A model generated the notes under the pieces. It made no database searches and had not been told where the DNA came from. It worked only from the letters and a program-made list of their open reading frames with translations. Of a stretch of 44,840 nucleotides of DNA, positions 32,225 to 43,601 are shown piece after piece (positions within the stretch are counted from its first letter, which is position 1; every line of letters starts with the position of its first letter). Source of the stretch: Gracilaria vermiculophylla (lineage: Eukaryota > Rhodophyta > Florideophyceae > Gracilariales > Gracilariaceae). Made by a program: the position numbers and the translations under genes. The stretch spans positions 2,204,754 to 2,249,593 of the forward strand of contig JAHNZQ020000181.1 in NCBI GenBank assembly GCA_019155205.2. Reading direction: 5' to 3'.

Positions 32225-33204
32225 CTACAGCGCAGCATAAGCATCCCCTACGTTCTTAGTGAGGTAGGAACTCGCAGATTTTCTTTCGTGGGAAAGAAAG
32301 GTTGCATTCTTTTTAATTGTCTCCCGGGCAGTTCTCGGAAAACCCTCCCTGAGCGATTGTTGGATTTGATTAATGTCGCAGGACATAATTAGCTGATTGC
32401 AGAATAGGACATCGTCCTGATAGTTCAGCAAAGGGTGATTCTGAAGTATAGATAGCTTGAATAAAAATGTTCTGAATACTTCTGCTTCGCTGCTGTCAGG
32501 ATCGTCTTTCATTGCGTCCGACAACTCTACAGTCTGCCATTGAAGAATGATACGGTTCTCCTGCTCTTCACTAGTATAAAAGTGCAGTAACCCTTGACGA
32601 GCCTCGCTAACGTGTCATCACAACAATAAACTATAGTGTAGAATGACAGTGATTCATCCTTCAACATGACAGGAAGCGCTTCAGCCGTTTTCTTGCTTGA
32701 CAGACGGCATATGCGAGCTAAAGTCTCGTGTAGAAGAAAAGCAGATGACAAGTCTTTATCAGATCGACCATTGTACTTTTTTAGGCCTGAATATGCTTTC
32801 ATTTTGTCGTGAGTACCAAGTGAGTGGCTTGTAGAGTTAGTACTTTGTGCTTGTGAGTTAGGACTGATGAATGGTGCTCTACCCTTGAGGGTAGTCTAAC
32901 CATTTCCAAATTCAACAGTATCGTAGCGTGGTTGTCTGATTACACAGTTCGTAACATTTTGATTGACTTTGCTTTTTGGAGCAGACGAAAGACGATATCG
33001 GTTGGAACTGCTTCCATTGTCTTGACCGAAGGTTTCCTCAACAATATACATGTCTGACGCATTACAAGTACTGGGTGCATATTCCATTCTGAGAGCCTCG
33101 TCTTCTATTGTCTTTGGCCGAGACCTGAGTACTCTGCTCTCCAAGCCTGCACCTACAATAGAAGGAACAACATTTTCCTGTAAAATACATTCAACGAGTG
33201 CCAT
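32225..33204 (-). pseudogene. gag of copia C
   Basis: Three frame-shifted pieces (32896-33204, 32527-32802, 32225-32524). The middle one (YSGLKKYNGRSDKDLSS, then EALPVMLKDESLSFYT) matches the gag core of fungal-type copia elements, and the third is its helical continuation. The start is uncertain. A further minus-strand frame at 33425-33625 lies between gag and the 5' LTR and is not recognised. Confidence 0.65.
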
Positions 33205-33677
33205 TTCTCAAGGAAAAAAGCACTTACGTGTCACGTGCACACCATGGAAGATCAAAAGTGCAACCCACTTTTGAGCTAACTGCTGCGGCATGGCTTCGAT
33301 TGTGTGTTTGCCAAATGTGGCGGTGTACTCGATCCAAGAAGCTTCACCAGTGAATCCATATTACTTTAACGCTTCCAGCATTTCTTTGCAGTAAACCTTA
33401 ACGTCCTCAACATATGCAGCCCTTTCAACTACATTTGCGTTTTGCAGAAAGAGGCTCAGGATCGTCACATTCATGGATTGCAATTTCAGGCTGCTCGAGA
33501 TGCATCTGAGCAGTAGGGTGCAGAATGTCTTTACTAAAAATTCCCAACACCACTGGAATTAAAATTATCGGGCTGATTGTTCGTGCCCGACATATTGCGT
33601 AGCAATACTTGTCACGATTGATCAAAAGAACCGATGAAATTTATAACTGTCAATCGACTGGGGCTTCAAAAAACAGT

Positions 33678-33983
33678 TGCAGCTGTGCGGTACTTCAGAG
33701 TGCGTTGTTAAGGTCCGTATAGATGAGCAAACGCCTAATAGCACCGCAGGCAGAGAATGCCCATACGTACAAGATGTATGAATGAGATCTAACTACTTCA
33801 TGCTTGATGTCATCCGTTTCTTTGGCTTCTGCAGGTCAGCGTCTAACTTGTAGTGTCCAATGACGAGAACTACTCGAACATGATTACAGTCATGTAAGTA
33901 TGTCACGCAAATTAACTAGCAGCAGATCAACCAGTTATGATCATATCAACATCAATATCTCATGTGTGGCGCAATATTTGACA
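33678..33983 (-). repeat. 5' LTR of copia C
   Basis: Minus-strand start TGTCAAATATTGCGCC. It matches 27579-27886 with roughly one difference in seven or eight by eye. No convincing primer-binding site could be picked out just inside it (33600-33677). Confidence 0.75.
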
Positions 33984-34179
33984 ATGAAGGCGGCTAAGTG
34001 CATCACTATGAACAGGACGACTGGTCATATTTTAAATATGACGACCAGTCACATTTGTGTTCATATGGAATCTATGATACAACCATATATTTATGGTTGT
34101 GCATTCGTTACATCTGTCTATGTTAATGCAAATGCACCCACTTGATTGTTTATGTTTTGCTACTTATACTGAACCTTTG

Positions 34180-34734
34180 TGTGGTACTGTCAGTCCTCCT
34201 GTCGAGGTAGTAAAGCACAACGTCCGTTAGGAGTTTTTGTTGACTCCAAAGGCGCGTATTCCTAAAGGTGGTCTCCGGTATCCGCTGTCGCGAGCCGGGG
34301 GAATTCTGAAAGGGATCCGCAAACACCAAGCGGAGGGGGAGGTTCACTGGGCGGACAATGCTCCTACACGCGCTGCTATGATGCGACCTGGGGATCGGCG
34401 GCTTAGAAACCTGCGTAGATAGACAAGAGACTCCAACCGGAAAATGTAGAAGAAGACTCAAGGGTGCTTGTCTTTACTTCGCCAGAGGTGGAGCTCAACC
34501 GGCAGCTTAAATATCAAGCCGGGAGCCCGCCTCGGCAGGTCGCACTACTGTGCTAATTACCCGCATAAAATTTCTAAAATAAATAAAATAATTCTACCGT
34601 TCTTCAAGGATACTGTAGCGCACGCGGGCAATATTATGCACCACGTGGCCCAGCTAATAAATTACGAGCCCTCCTTAGGAATATTATACCTTAAGGCCAA
34701 ACCACCCTCTTGCCGTAGGAGCCACTGTACTACA
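34180..34734 (-). repeat. Solo LTR of the gypsy A/B family
   Basis: 555 bp, plus-strand ends TGTGGTACTG ... ACTGTACTACA, in the same orientation as the copy A LTR. It is flanked by a perfect 5-bp duplication CTTTG (34175-34179 and 34735-34739) with no internal region on either side. It is therefore a clean solo LTR, the product of LTR-LTR recombination after a full insertion. Confidence 0.93.
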
Positions 34735-34739
34735 CTTTG

Positions 34740-35859
34740 TGTATGTTCGCATCGGGTAAAATGAACACGGGACTACGCTATCTCGTAGTTGTGTGTACAC
34801 TGTTCTACACCTTGTTTGTGTTATTGACCTGCTCGGTTTCAGATCTTACCCTAACTATCCCTAATCACTATGCGCAGTAGGGCCTCCATCTTCGTATCCA
34901 TGCGCGTGCTCATGACCCACACCCTCACAAGCTCGCCGACGAGCTCATCGAAATCGTCGTTAGCCAGCTGCTGCGCATCAAAGGCGGCGCAAAGTGGGTA
35001 AAAATGAACCACTTTTGTCCTGGTGGGGCTATCCGGCACTTCCGCGATACCCGGAGGCCTTCCAATGCCTCGCTAAAACAATGATGTGGGGTGTAGTAGT
35101 TTTTAAGACCGGAAGCTCGATGGGTCACTTTTACTACAATCAGAGTCCATATGAAACCCAAAATGAACGGATGAAACACGGTGTTGGCACGACGTCTGCA
35201 CTGCATCAAATGAAATCATCGTTAGCTCTCTCCTTAAAGAATGGGAGAGAGCAGTTTCGTATAATGCTGCAATACAGGGTCTAACTATTAAAGGTTGGTC
35301 TTTCGAAGGTCTGAAGGAGCAGAGTTGTTCGTCGGTAAAGATCTTTTAGTGTTTTGATCGGTTCTCGTGTCTGCCTTCTGAACAACCGAAGGTTGAGACG
35401 CCGCGTCAACGAGTATATACGGCCTCTGAACTACGCGTGCCAGCAGTCATTATCAATTCGCTAGATACACTCGTTGTATCTGTAAGCACTACTAAGAGTA
35501 TGTGGGGTCCAAGGCAGCCAAGCATCGCCCTTTGGAAGCACAAATATCCTACCATGGTGCTTGAGTGCGTACTAAGTCAGTCCATTACGCACTAGGTTCT
35601 CCATGGTACTTTGTCCGTGCATTCTGTACCTTTCCGAGGGCTCATAAAACGTACTGTTTTGATGTTCCTGTCTGTCTTCTAAGGGTACAAATCCATACTA
35701 ACCCCCATGTTTATTATGTATCATTCTTATTGTGCCCTAATACGTCACAGTGCGGAAATCATAAACTTTGCAACCGTAGCCTCTATCATGTAGCACCAAA
35801 AAAGTCTTTGCCACTCGTTAGAAGCTCCTCCTCATAACCTATGTTGCACAATTGTCACT
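34740..35859. other. Stretch with no supported gene
   Basis: Short frames on both strands (for example minus 34851-35039, plus 35565-35837) show no recognisable domain. The region next to the gypsy relic may include its 3' end, but no LTR was identified. Confidence 0.45.
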
Positions 35860-36900
35860 TTCATCCAAATTGGCGTCCACGTCAATACTCAACCTATGTG
35901 CTGCAACAGATTGTGATGCACAATGTAGTCATAGAACGTTTCTGGTAATGTCCTATGACCATCAATTAAATCCCATGCAGGGTGCTACTCCGCATCTTGA
36001 GTGCGAGACTTCTCTAGCAATGTGAGTCACTGATGATCACGTCCACGCTTTTTATGAGCTAGGATCTTTGGCGCATTGTATAATAGCGTTTTTACTGGAC
36101 CCATAATCCGTAATGTAGTCTGTGGCATGGTGGAAATCCTCAACGTCTCTTCTCGGGAACCATAAGGCTTCGTAAAGGCCATACTAACCACGGGATGGAT
36201 CTTAATGTGCTTGGGTAGGTCCCGCAGGAGAACATTCTTATAAATACACTCCAGAACAGTAAAGGGCTCAACCTTACTGCTGGAGAACTTATCTTTGGGC
36301 TGTGCATTAGCGTAACTGTCATTAAAAAGCTTATGGTACGACAGAACTCTTTCTCTCACGGTATATGAAGGACACGTATACTTCCCTGTAGCTTCTGTAC
36401 TTTGCTTCTCGTTTTTCAGCTTGTGACTGAAATGCGCGTCTTCCATGATAACTTGTAGCCGCGTTCTAGAGTTATCAACGGACTAAACACGAAACTATGA
36501 GCAAGAGAAAAGGTAAAGTGGGGACTCAGGATTCCGAATCAAGTGTATTTCAAATGGGTACTTGCCGAGATCTTCTGAAAAGAAGGAGTTATAGGCGATT
36601 TCGGCAACCGGTAATAGTTTTATCCCATTCATTTTGTTGATAACAAACGAATCATTTTATGTACTTTTTAATCATTCAATTCATCATCTCTGAGGCACCA
36701 TCTGTTTGTGGTTGGAGGGCTTTTGACAGTCCCATCCCAACTCCGCAAAACTCCATGAGAACTTTCCAAACATTTGACACAAACTTCGGGTCTTTGTCTG
36801 AGATATTGGCATCCGGTAGCCAACGTTGGGGATAGATGTGAGTGAAAAAGGCTGTAATCTCATCGATTGCGATGTCCGTTACTCTGTCAGGTAGAAATTA
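35860..36900 (-). pseudogene. Second Ty3/gypsy family: integrase and chromodomain relic
   Basis: Minus-strand remnant of a gypsy integrase distinct from copies A and B. At about 36690-36900 it reads DANISDKDPKFVSNVWKVL and LQPQTDGASEMMN, the second Asp and third Glu region of the core (usual DGQTERVN). Then 36027-36446 (139 codons) is the C-terminal domain: KYTCPSYTVRERVL and LRDLPKHIKIHPVVSMAF, matching the usual V-G-D-K-V and L-P-x-x-x-K-I-H-P-V-F-H-V-S blocks. Below 36060 the frame continues past a stop as a decayed chromodomain-like tail (ILAHKKRGRDHQ and onward). Protease, RT, RNase H and LTRs are not seen. Confidence 0.78.
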
Positions 36901-37106
36901 TACATTTCGCAACTAATGTAGGCTGTGCATTACAATGCTTTGATAGACAAAATTAAGGCAGTCGTCTTTTTATGTTGAAACTTCCACTTGACTTCTATCT
37001 TCCGCCAAATGTATTGCTTAAAATGTTCTCATATAGCGTCCTACATTATTTCTACTAGAAAGTATAATTCTGGATGTTTTCTGTCATAAACCAATGAACA
37101 TGAAAA

Positions 37107-38511
37107 TCATGTCCTTGTATAGAACCTCGTAGAGGCTTCCAGATCCTTCAAGTTGTATACTTTGTCAATGAAATTTGTACTTCCTTTTAAAACACATCTG
37201 CTCAAGGAGAAAATTTCTTGAAGTCCAAGACTTTGTGATAACTGTTTCTGTTTGAATTTAGTCAATGGGTTTTTTAGAATATCTGCAATCATTTTTTCTG
37301 TAGGCCAGTATTCCAATCGAGCATAAACTTTCTCCAAATGCTTTTGAACATAGAAGTAACGTATTTACATCCGTTTTGATTTTCTGTGTCCCCCTTTTTT
37401 ATAACACAGTTGCATAGTTTATTGATTTTCCACGTTAACTGTGAATCGCATTCTAAAATTTGATTTCAGTTCTTTTGATATTTTTGAAAGCCACTGTTCT
37501 TTTTTAACAGCATCATGGAAAGCGATCATTTCTGCCTTTGTCATTGAGAATGCCTGAAAGTGTTGTTCCCGACAGCTTGACAATGATAATGAAATCCCGT
37601 CAAACGTTACACATCCGATAATTGATTTTCTGTTGTTCGAATTACACAAACTTGAGGCAGTGTATATCTTCAAAGTTTTGTCCAACCTTCGACGGTATGT
37701 AAGAAAATAGGTTTTAGTTTTCTGTATATAATGAAAAATAATTTTTGCATACTTTCCAGTTAACATCTAAGTATTATTCAGTAAATTGACTTCAACTACG
37801 AACGGCAGAACACAAATCAGGTCTGGTGCCAAGCATCAGATACATAATTGATACGATGAGTTTTCGATAAGATATATATATTTCTGTGCACTTTTTTGCC
37901 AGTTTTAAAATTATAATTGCATCTATTAGAGTTCTGATACACTTCTGAAACTGCATAGTAAATATTTTCCAAATTTGAGATGGATAGTTTTCTTGACAAA
38001 ATGTCATAAATCCTTTGATTCGACGATACTCACTTTTTATTCCAAGGATATGTCAAAGGTATCTAAGAGCTTTACTTTTATGAGCAGGAAAGAGTTTTGT
38101 TTCACTGTACAGATTTCAGCTTCTCATGAACTGACAATGAAAATACCATCTATATAATAGTCAATAAAAATTTTGATTCCTTCCAGAACTCCAAAAGGGG
38201 ATACCATTTTCTGCGAAAGATATATAAGATTTTTTGCGTCACAGTACATCAGCAATTTATCTGTACCATGCTCTCGGTGCCTGCCTTAGGCCGTAAATTG
38301 AATTCTCAAGTTTTCAAACATGCTCAGGATTATTCAAATCATTAACCTCTTCCGGTTGTTCCATACATATATATCTTTCTTCATGAAATTCTCCACGTGA
38401 AAATGCATTTGGAACATCTCTTTGACTGATGAACATTTTGTCTCCCAAAGCTACAGCACGTAGTGTTTGTATTGAAGTCCGTATTACCACAGGTGCATAC
38501 ATATCTTTCAA
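37107..38511 (-). pseudogene. RT and RNase H of copia D
   Basis: RT palm start at 38314-38511 (RTSIQTLRAVALGDKMF, then ERYICMEQPEEV). The catalytic box reads YIDG at 38145-38156, where relic E has YVDD, so the second Asp is Gly. Then 37792-38007 holds YLMLGTRPDLC. RNase H follows at 37419-37766 and ends at 37107-37337 with RLEYWPTEKMIADILKNPLT, the typical copia C-terminus. At least three frameshifts separate the pieces. Confidence 0.82.
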
Positions 38512-40170
38512 AATAGTCGATGATATATTTTTGTTGATGTTTTTAACACATCAGTGTGGTTCTAAACATTTCTTCTTAGATTGTGGTTTATAGTTTATTC
38601 TAAGAAACCATTCAGGTTTTAAAAAATGTATTTTAAAAGTATTAGAAACCAAGATTCAAGTTTTATTTTGAAAGTGAGATTCCTTTTCTTTTTCCACAGC
38701 ATAATTTAGAATTGCTTTCTAGTAATGCTTACTTACAATGTTTCGTTTCAGTTTGACCTGCAAGCATCATAGTCGCTCTTGAAGTTAGATTATTTTTAGC
38801 TTCTGAATGATCGATTGTGAGCCAAGTCGGCGTTTTTCGTACTCTAATACTTCTTCTTAGTTTTTGTTGTTCTTGACGCATATGTGTTTCGGATTCTGTT
38901 TCATTTTGTGCCATTTCTGTACCATATGCAAGATTCAAATTGTCTGATCCTAACAAAGTTTGTTCTTTATTGTCTTCTTTTTCATCAAAATTTGTGTCTA
39001 CAATTCTTCTTTCCATACATTCATCTTCAATAAATTTTGCTATTCAACTGTTGATCAACTTCTTTGTTGTATTATCCATGAAACGGTAGTTTTTGTTGTG
39101 ATATCCAAGGAACGTGCAGACTGCTGATTATGCACCCCATTTGCTTTTTTGACTATTTGAAATCAATCAAAATATAGACTTTGTATCCAATCATACGTAA
39201 ATGAGAGACATCAGGTTTTCTTGCGAACCATTTTTCATATGGACTGCAATTCCGAAGAATTCATGTCCCTAAAATATTTCTTATTTGATTTCCTGTTTGC
39301 ATAGATTCTGCTGAAAATTATTGTGAAATACATTTTTGAAATAAACATTACATCTTGCTTTTTCGCAGAAAGTTCTGTTCACGTTTTCTGCCAAAATCTT
39401 ATTGCAATTTCGTGTTCTTGAGACCAATAGGATCCTGTTTGTTCATGGATTGTTTGTATTTCACATAAAATGTTTTGAAATGAAGAAGACATATATTCTA
39501 CTTCTCGGTCACTATTGATTCTTTTACTAGTTTTTCATTCTTGATATCATCTTGACAAAAGTATCTGTTGTGTACAAAGCCTCCGTTATGGATTTCAGAA
39601 GAAACGAAAACGATTTTCTAGTGAAGTCTTCAATACAATTAATGAAATACCATTTTTATCTTTTTGACGTAGGACTCATAGAGCCTCATATTTCTGAATG
39701 TATATGTTCCAGTTTTTTGTTAAAAAGAAGTTTTCCTGATATGTTAAATTTTTTTCAAGTCATTTTTCCAAGAGTGCATCCTGTGCATAAACATATGTTT
39801 TGCTTTTTTAAGTTTTTTGGTAGATCGTGTGTCATTTGGTAGATATGATGTTTCCCAAAACAGGTTTTCCGGAATGTCTCATTCTTGCGTGTCATAGATG
39901 TGATTCCGTAAAATTGGCTGCATATACTGAAATGAATTCTGTGATAACCTTTGAGGTTTTAATGCTATACATTCCATTGTCTTTCCTGATTGCAAATAGA
40001 ATTTCCTTTGAAATTTTCAATGTTACGGAACGTAAACCATTCTTGAAATAGAGTTTATGTCCTCGTTCATCTATCTGTCCAATAGAAAATATACTTGTTG
40101 CAACGTCTTGCACATACAGTATATCATCGACTGGTATAGATATTACTTTTCTATTTAGTATTATTTCCAT
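37107..40170 (-). mobile_element. Ty1/copia relic D, minus strand
   Basis: Internal part of a copia element, from the protease region (39892-40170) through integrase remnants (about 39050-39880), linker (38729-39016), RT (37792-38511) and RNase H (37107-37766). It is the same family as relic E on its right: blocks such as YLMLGTRPDLC, KAEMIAFHDAVKKEQWLSK and the linker GTEMAQNETES pair with E. No LTRs were identified. Frames are broken throughout. It points away from E, giving a head-to-head inverted pair. Confidence 0.82.
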
Positions 40171-40197
40171 ATCTACTTAGCTTCTGGAGAATTATTA

Positions 40198-41186
40198 TAT
40201 ATGTCAAATGAGAAATATTGGTTCACAGATAATAGTACTTAAAATATTGAATTTGTATCAATAAAGCTTGGAGACGGAACAACAGTGTACTCTACCAAGA
40301 AAAGAATTGTTGATATAGAAATATTACAAAATGGAAACATATTATCTATACCAGTCCAAGATGTACTGTTTGTGCCAGAAATTGTAACAAATATACTATG
40401 TATTGAGCAGATAGATGAAAAAGGACACAAAATCTATTTCAAGAATGGCTTATGTTACGTAACATTGAAAATTTCAAAGAAAACGCTATTTAAAAACAGA
40501 AAAGACAATGGAACGCATAGCTTTAAAAGCTCAAAGGCTAACGCAGAGTTAAATTCGCATGGGTAGCTACTTTTACGGGAACAAATCTATGGCACACAAG
40601 ACTAGGACATCCCTCAGAAACTGTTTTAGAACAAATAATTTCAAACAAAACGGCCCATTGTCCCAAAAAAAAAGTTAGAAAAGGAAAAAATAAGTTCAGA
40701 CATAATGTGTGCATTTGGAAAAATGCCTTCAAGATCATTCAATGTCTCAGCAAAGTTTTGCTCCAACAAAAAATTGGAACTCATTCATACAGACATATGT
40801 GGCACTATGAGTCCTACATCAATAGGAGAAAAATTGTGTTTCATTACTTTTATTTGCGACATCACCAAAAAATGGTTTGTATATTTTCTAAAATTCAAAT
40901 CGGAAGCTTGAAAGACGACAAAGAATTTTGTCAGGATGATAGAAAATAAAGAAAAAAGAACGTTGAAAAGAATCAAAAGTGGCTGTGAAGAGGAATATAT
41001 GTCTAAATCATTTCAAGAATTTTTAATTGAAAAAAGAATAATCCATGAACCAACAGGATCCTACCTGCCTCCAGAAAACTAAATTGCAATGAGATAAAAC
41101 AAAACTCTTTGCAGAAAAGTAAGATGTATGCCCTATTTCAGAAATGTTTCGAAATAGCACTTTGTAGAAGCAATATAAACAGTAAA
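40198..41186 (+). pseudogene. Protease and integrase N-part of copia E
   Basis: The first codons read MSNEKYWFTDNST then TAA. In copia proteases this place is W-x-x-D-S-G-A, so the active-site Gly is missing. Then 40285-40566 matches the conserved VLFVPEIVTNILCIEQIDEKG block. The pre-integrase LWHTRLGHPSE follows near 40590. The integrase core starts with LELIHTDICGTM (first catalytic Asp near 40790). The copy then reads toward the third acidic position as IIHEPTGSYLPPEN followed by stops, and is cut by the LTR at 41187. Confidence 0.78.
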
Positions 41187-41741
41187 TGTGGTACCGTCCA
41201 TTCTCCTTTCGAGATAGTAGAGCACAATGTCCATTAGAAGTTTTTGTTGACTCCAAAGGTGTTCGTTCCTAAAGGTGGTCTCCGGTATTCGCCGTCGCGA
41301 GCCGGGAGAATTCTTATAAGGGGATCCGCAAACATCAAGCGGAGGGATAGATTCACTGGGCGGACAATGCTCCTACAGGCGCTGCTATGATGCGCCCTAG
41401 GGATCGGCGGCTTAGAAACCTGAGGATGATCGACGAGAGTCTCCAACCGGAAAAGTAGATGAAGACTCAAGGTTGCTTACCTTGATTTCCCCAGAGGTGG
41501 AGCTCAACTGGCAGATTAAGTATCAAGCCGGGAGCCCGCCTCGGCAGGTCTCACTACTGTAATAACTACCCGTATAAATTACTTAAAATAAAATATAATT
41601 CCACCGTCCCTTAAGGATATTGTAGCGCACGCGGGCGGAATCATGCACCATGTGGACCAGTTAATAAAATGCAAGCCCTTCTTAGAAATATGACGCCATA
41701 GAGCCACACCACCATATTTCTTTAGGAGTCACTGTACCACA
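41187..41741 (-). repeat. Solo gypsy LTR nested in copia E integrase
   Basis: 555 bp, plus-strand ends TGTGGTACCG ... ACTGTACCACA, the same family as the other four LTRs. Flanks are GTAAA (41182-41186) and GGAAA (41742-41746), a 5-bp duplication with one mismatch. The copia integrase reads into it on the left and resumes on the right. Confidence 0.92.
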
Positions 41742-43601
41742 GGAAATGACATAAGAAATACTCTACTTACAATAATTGTTGGAAATTGTAGTCCATAAGA
41801 AAAAGTGTTTGGAAGAAAACCTGATGGTTTCAATTTACATGTATTCGGATGCAAAGCATATGCTTTTGTTCCAAATAGTAAAAGAAGAAAATGGGATGCA
41901 AAACCAAAAGTCTGCACGTTCCTTGAATATAACAACACAATTTATTGTTTTATGGATAATGCAATAAAAAAGTTGATCGTTAGTAGAAAACCAGAATTTA
42001 TTAAAGATGAAGTTATGGAAACAAAATTCGTAGAAACAAATATTGGTAAAGACGAGGATACTAAAAAACAAATCCTGCTGGAACCAAACAATTTCAAAAC
42101 TGCAAACGGTACAGAAATGGGAGAAAATGAGACAGATTCCCAAAAGAATATGCATCAAGAACAACAATGTTAAAGAATAACTACGAGACTAAGAACCACG
42201 CTGACATGGCTCACATACGAACATGCTGAAGCTCAAGATAATACAAATTCAGGGGCAATAATGATGCTTGCAGATCAAACTGATTTGAAAACATTTAAGG
42301 AAGCATTATTAAAAAACAATTCTAAATAAAAGAAAGAACCTATGAAGAAATAAATGGAATCTTATTTTGAAAATGAGATTTGGATGTTGGTTCCTAAAAA
42401 CTTTAACACGCATATTCTACATCTTGAGAGGGTTTTTAAAAAAAATCAGAAAGTAAAAATCATGAACAGATATTTAAAGCCATACTGGTGTGTCAAGGAT
42501 ATCAACAAAAATATGGAATCGACTATTGCAAAATATATGCAGCTGTAGTAAGCATGGCCTCACTAAGAACACTACGTGCTGAATCTTTGGAAGAAAAACT
42601 TTTTATGGGTCAACTGGATCTTCAAACGGCATTTTTAAATGGCGAACTTGATGAAGAAATATATATGAAACTACTGGAAGGACGCATTGATATGTAATTT
42701 CCTAAGCATGTTTGCAAACTTCGAAAGTCAATTAAGGGCTTAAAAACGCACGGAGAGCATGGTACACGTCAAGTACTGATGTACTGCAAAGCATGAATTT
42801 TTAAACATCTTTTGAAGATAGTGCAAGCTTCTTTCGAATTCTCGAAGGAACGAAAATTTATATCGCTCTGTATGTTGATGATATTGTCATTACTAAGTGA
42901 ATCAGAAGCCGCAGTCTCTACAGTAAAGCGAAAACAATCTTCTGCGTATAAAATGAAAGATCTTAGAAACTTTCCGCATCTCCTTGTCATAGAAAGTGAT
43001 TATCATCGAGAAAAAGAATTTATGAAATTTAGTCAACAAACGTATGCAACTCAGATTTTAAAAAGATTTAATATAGATTTTTGGAAGGGTATCAATACTC
43101 CAATGGAAGCTTGTATAATTTTAAGACCTGCAGAAGAAAAGTGTACAACAATTATTACTCCTTATCGAGAACTCACGGGATCAATAATAAATCTGATGCT
43201 TGGCACAAGACCAAATTTGTGCTTTGTCATTGGATGTTTAAGTCAATTTACAGAACAATACTTGGATATTCACCGCAAATCATGCAAAAGTGTTGTGCGC
43301 TATACACAGAAAACGAAAAACTATTTTCTTCTATACCGTCGGACTTTGGACAAAAATTTGAAGGTATACATTGATTCAAGATCGGGTAATACAATTACAT
43401 TAAAATCAATTTCTGGATATGCAACAATTTTCTGGAATTCATCATTACCGTGGAGTAAAATAGTAGGAAACAAAATTGTGTAGCCCTATCAACGACAAAG
43501 GCCAAATTAATCGCTTTAAATGAAGCTGCGAAAGAAGGACAGTGGCTATCAAAATTACTCAAAGAACTGCAATCAAATTTTCGTATGCCTTTTACAGTTT
43601 A
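41742..43601 (+). pseudogene. Integrase end, RT and RNase H of copia E
   Basis: The integrase end resumes at 41805-42173 (VFGRKPDGFNLHVFGCKAYAFVP). The linker lost its frame near 42170-42350. RT pieces: 42354-42548, 42488-42697 (MGQLDLQTAFLNGELDEEIYM, first catalytic Asp) and YVDD at 42871-42882, intact but followed by a TGA at 42898. RT end and RNase H start at 42812-43483 (LMLGTRPNLCF, the sequence expected in this family), then a TAG and the KAKLIALNEAAKEGQWLSK block. The frame is cut by the Tc1 insertion at 43602. Confidence 0.83.

Larger units (their letters stand above)
27579..33983 (-). mobile_element. Ty1/copia retrotransposon C, degraded, minus strand
   Basis: Old copia element of a lineage different from copia A. 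Direct repeats of about 307 bp at 27579-27886 and 33678-33983 are its LTRs. Between them the minus strand reads gag, zinc knuckle, protease, integrase, RT and RNase H in copia order, with many frameshifts and stops. RNase H is interrupted by a 0.77 kb insertion (28177-28948). The LTRs differ at many positions. No matching target duplication was found. The protein motifs resemble copia families common in fungi and oomycetes (PLYGIPESG, LQVDDS). Confidence 0.85.
40198..43601 (+). mobile_element. Ty1/copia relic E, plus strand, carrying two insertions
   Basis: Copia internal region from a protease-like start (ATG 40198) through pre-integrase, integrase, linker, RT and RNase H. A gypsy solo LTR (41187-41741) sits in the integrase and a Tc1-like transposon (from 43602) sits in the RNase H. 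Relic D supplies the uninterrupted version of the same region. No LTRs of its own were identified. Stops and frameshifts are frequent. GC content is visibly low compared with the gypsy copies. Confidence 0.85.

Noticed and set aside
34851..35039. 62-codon minus-strand frame with a gag-like helical look
   Set aside because: Too short, and no family motif is visible.
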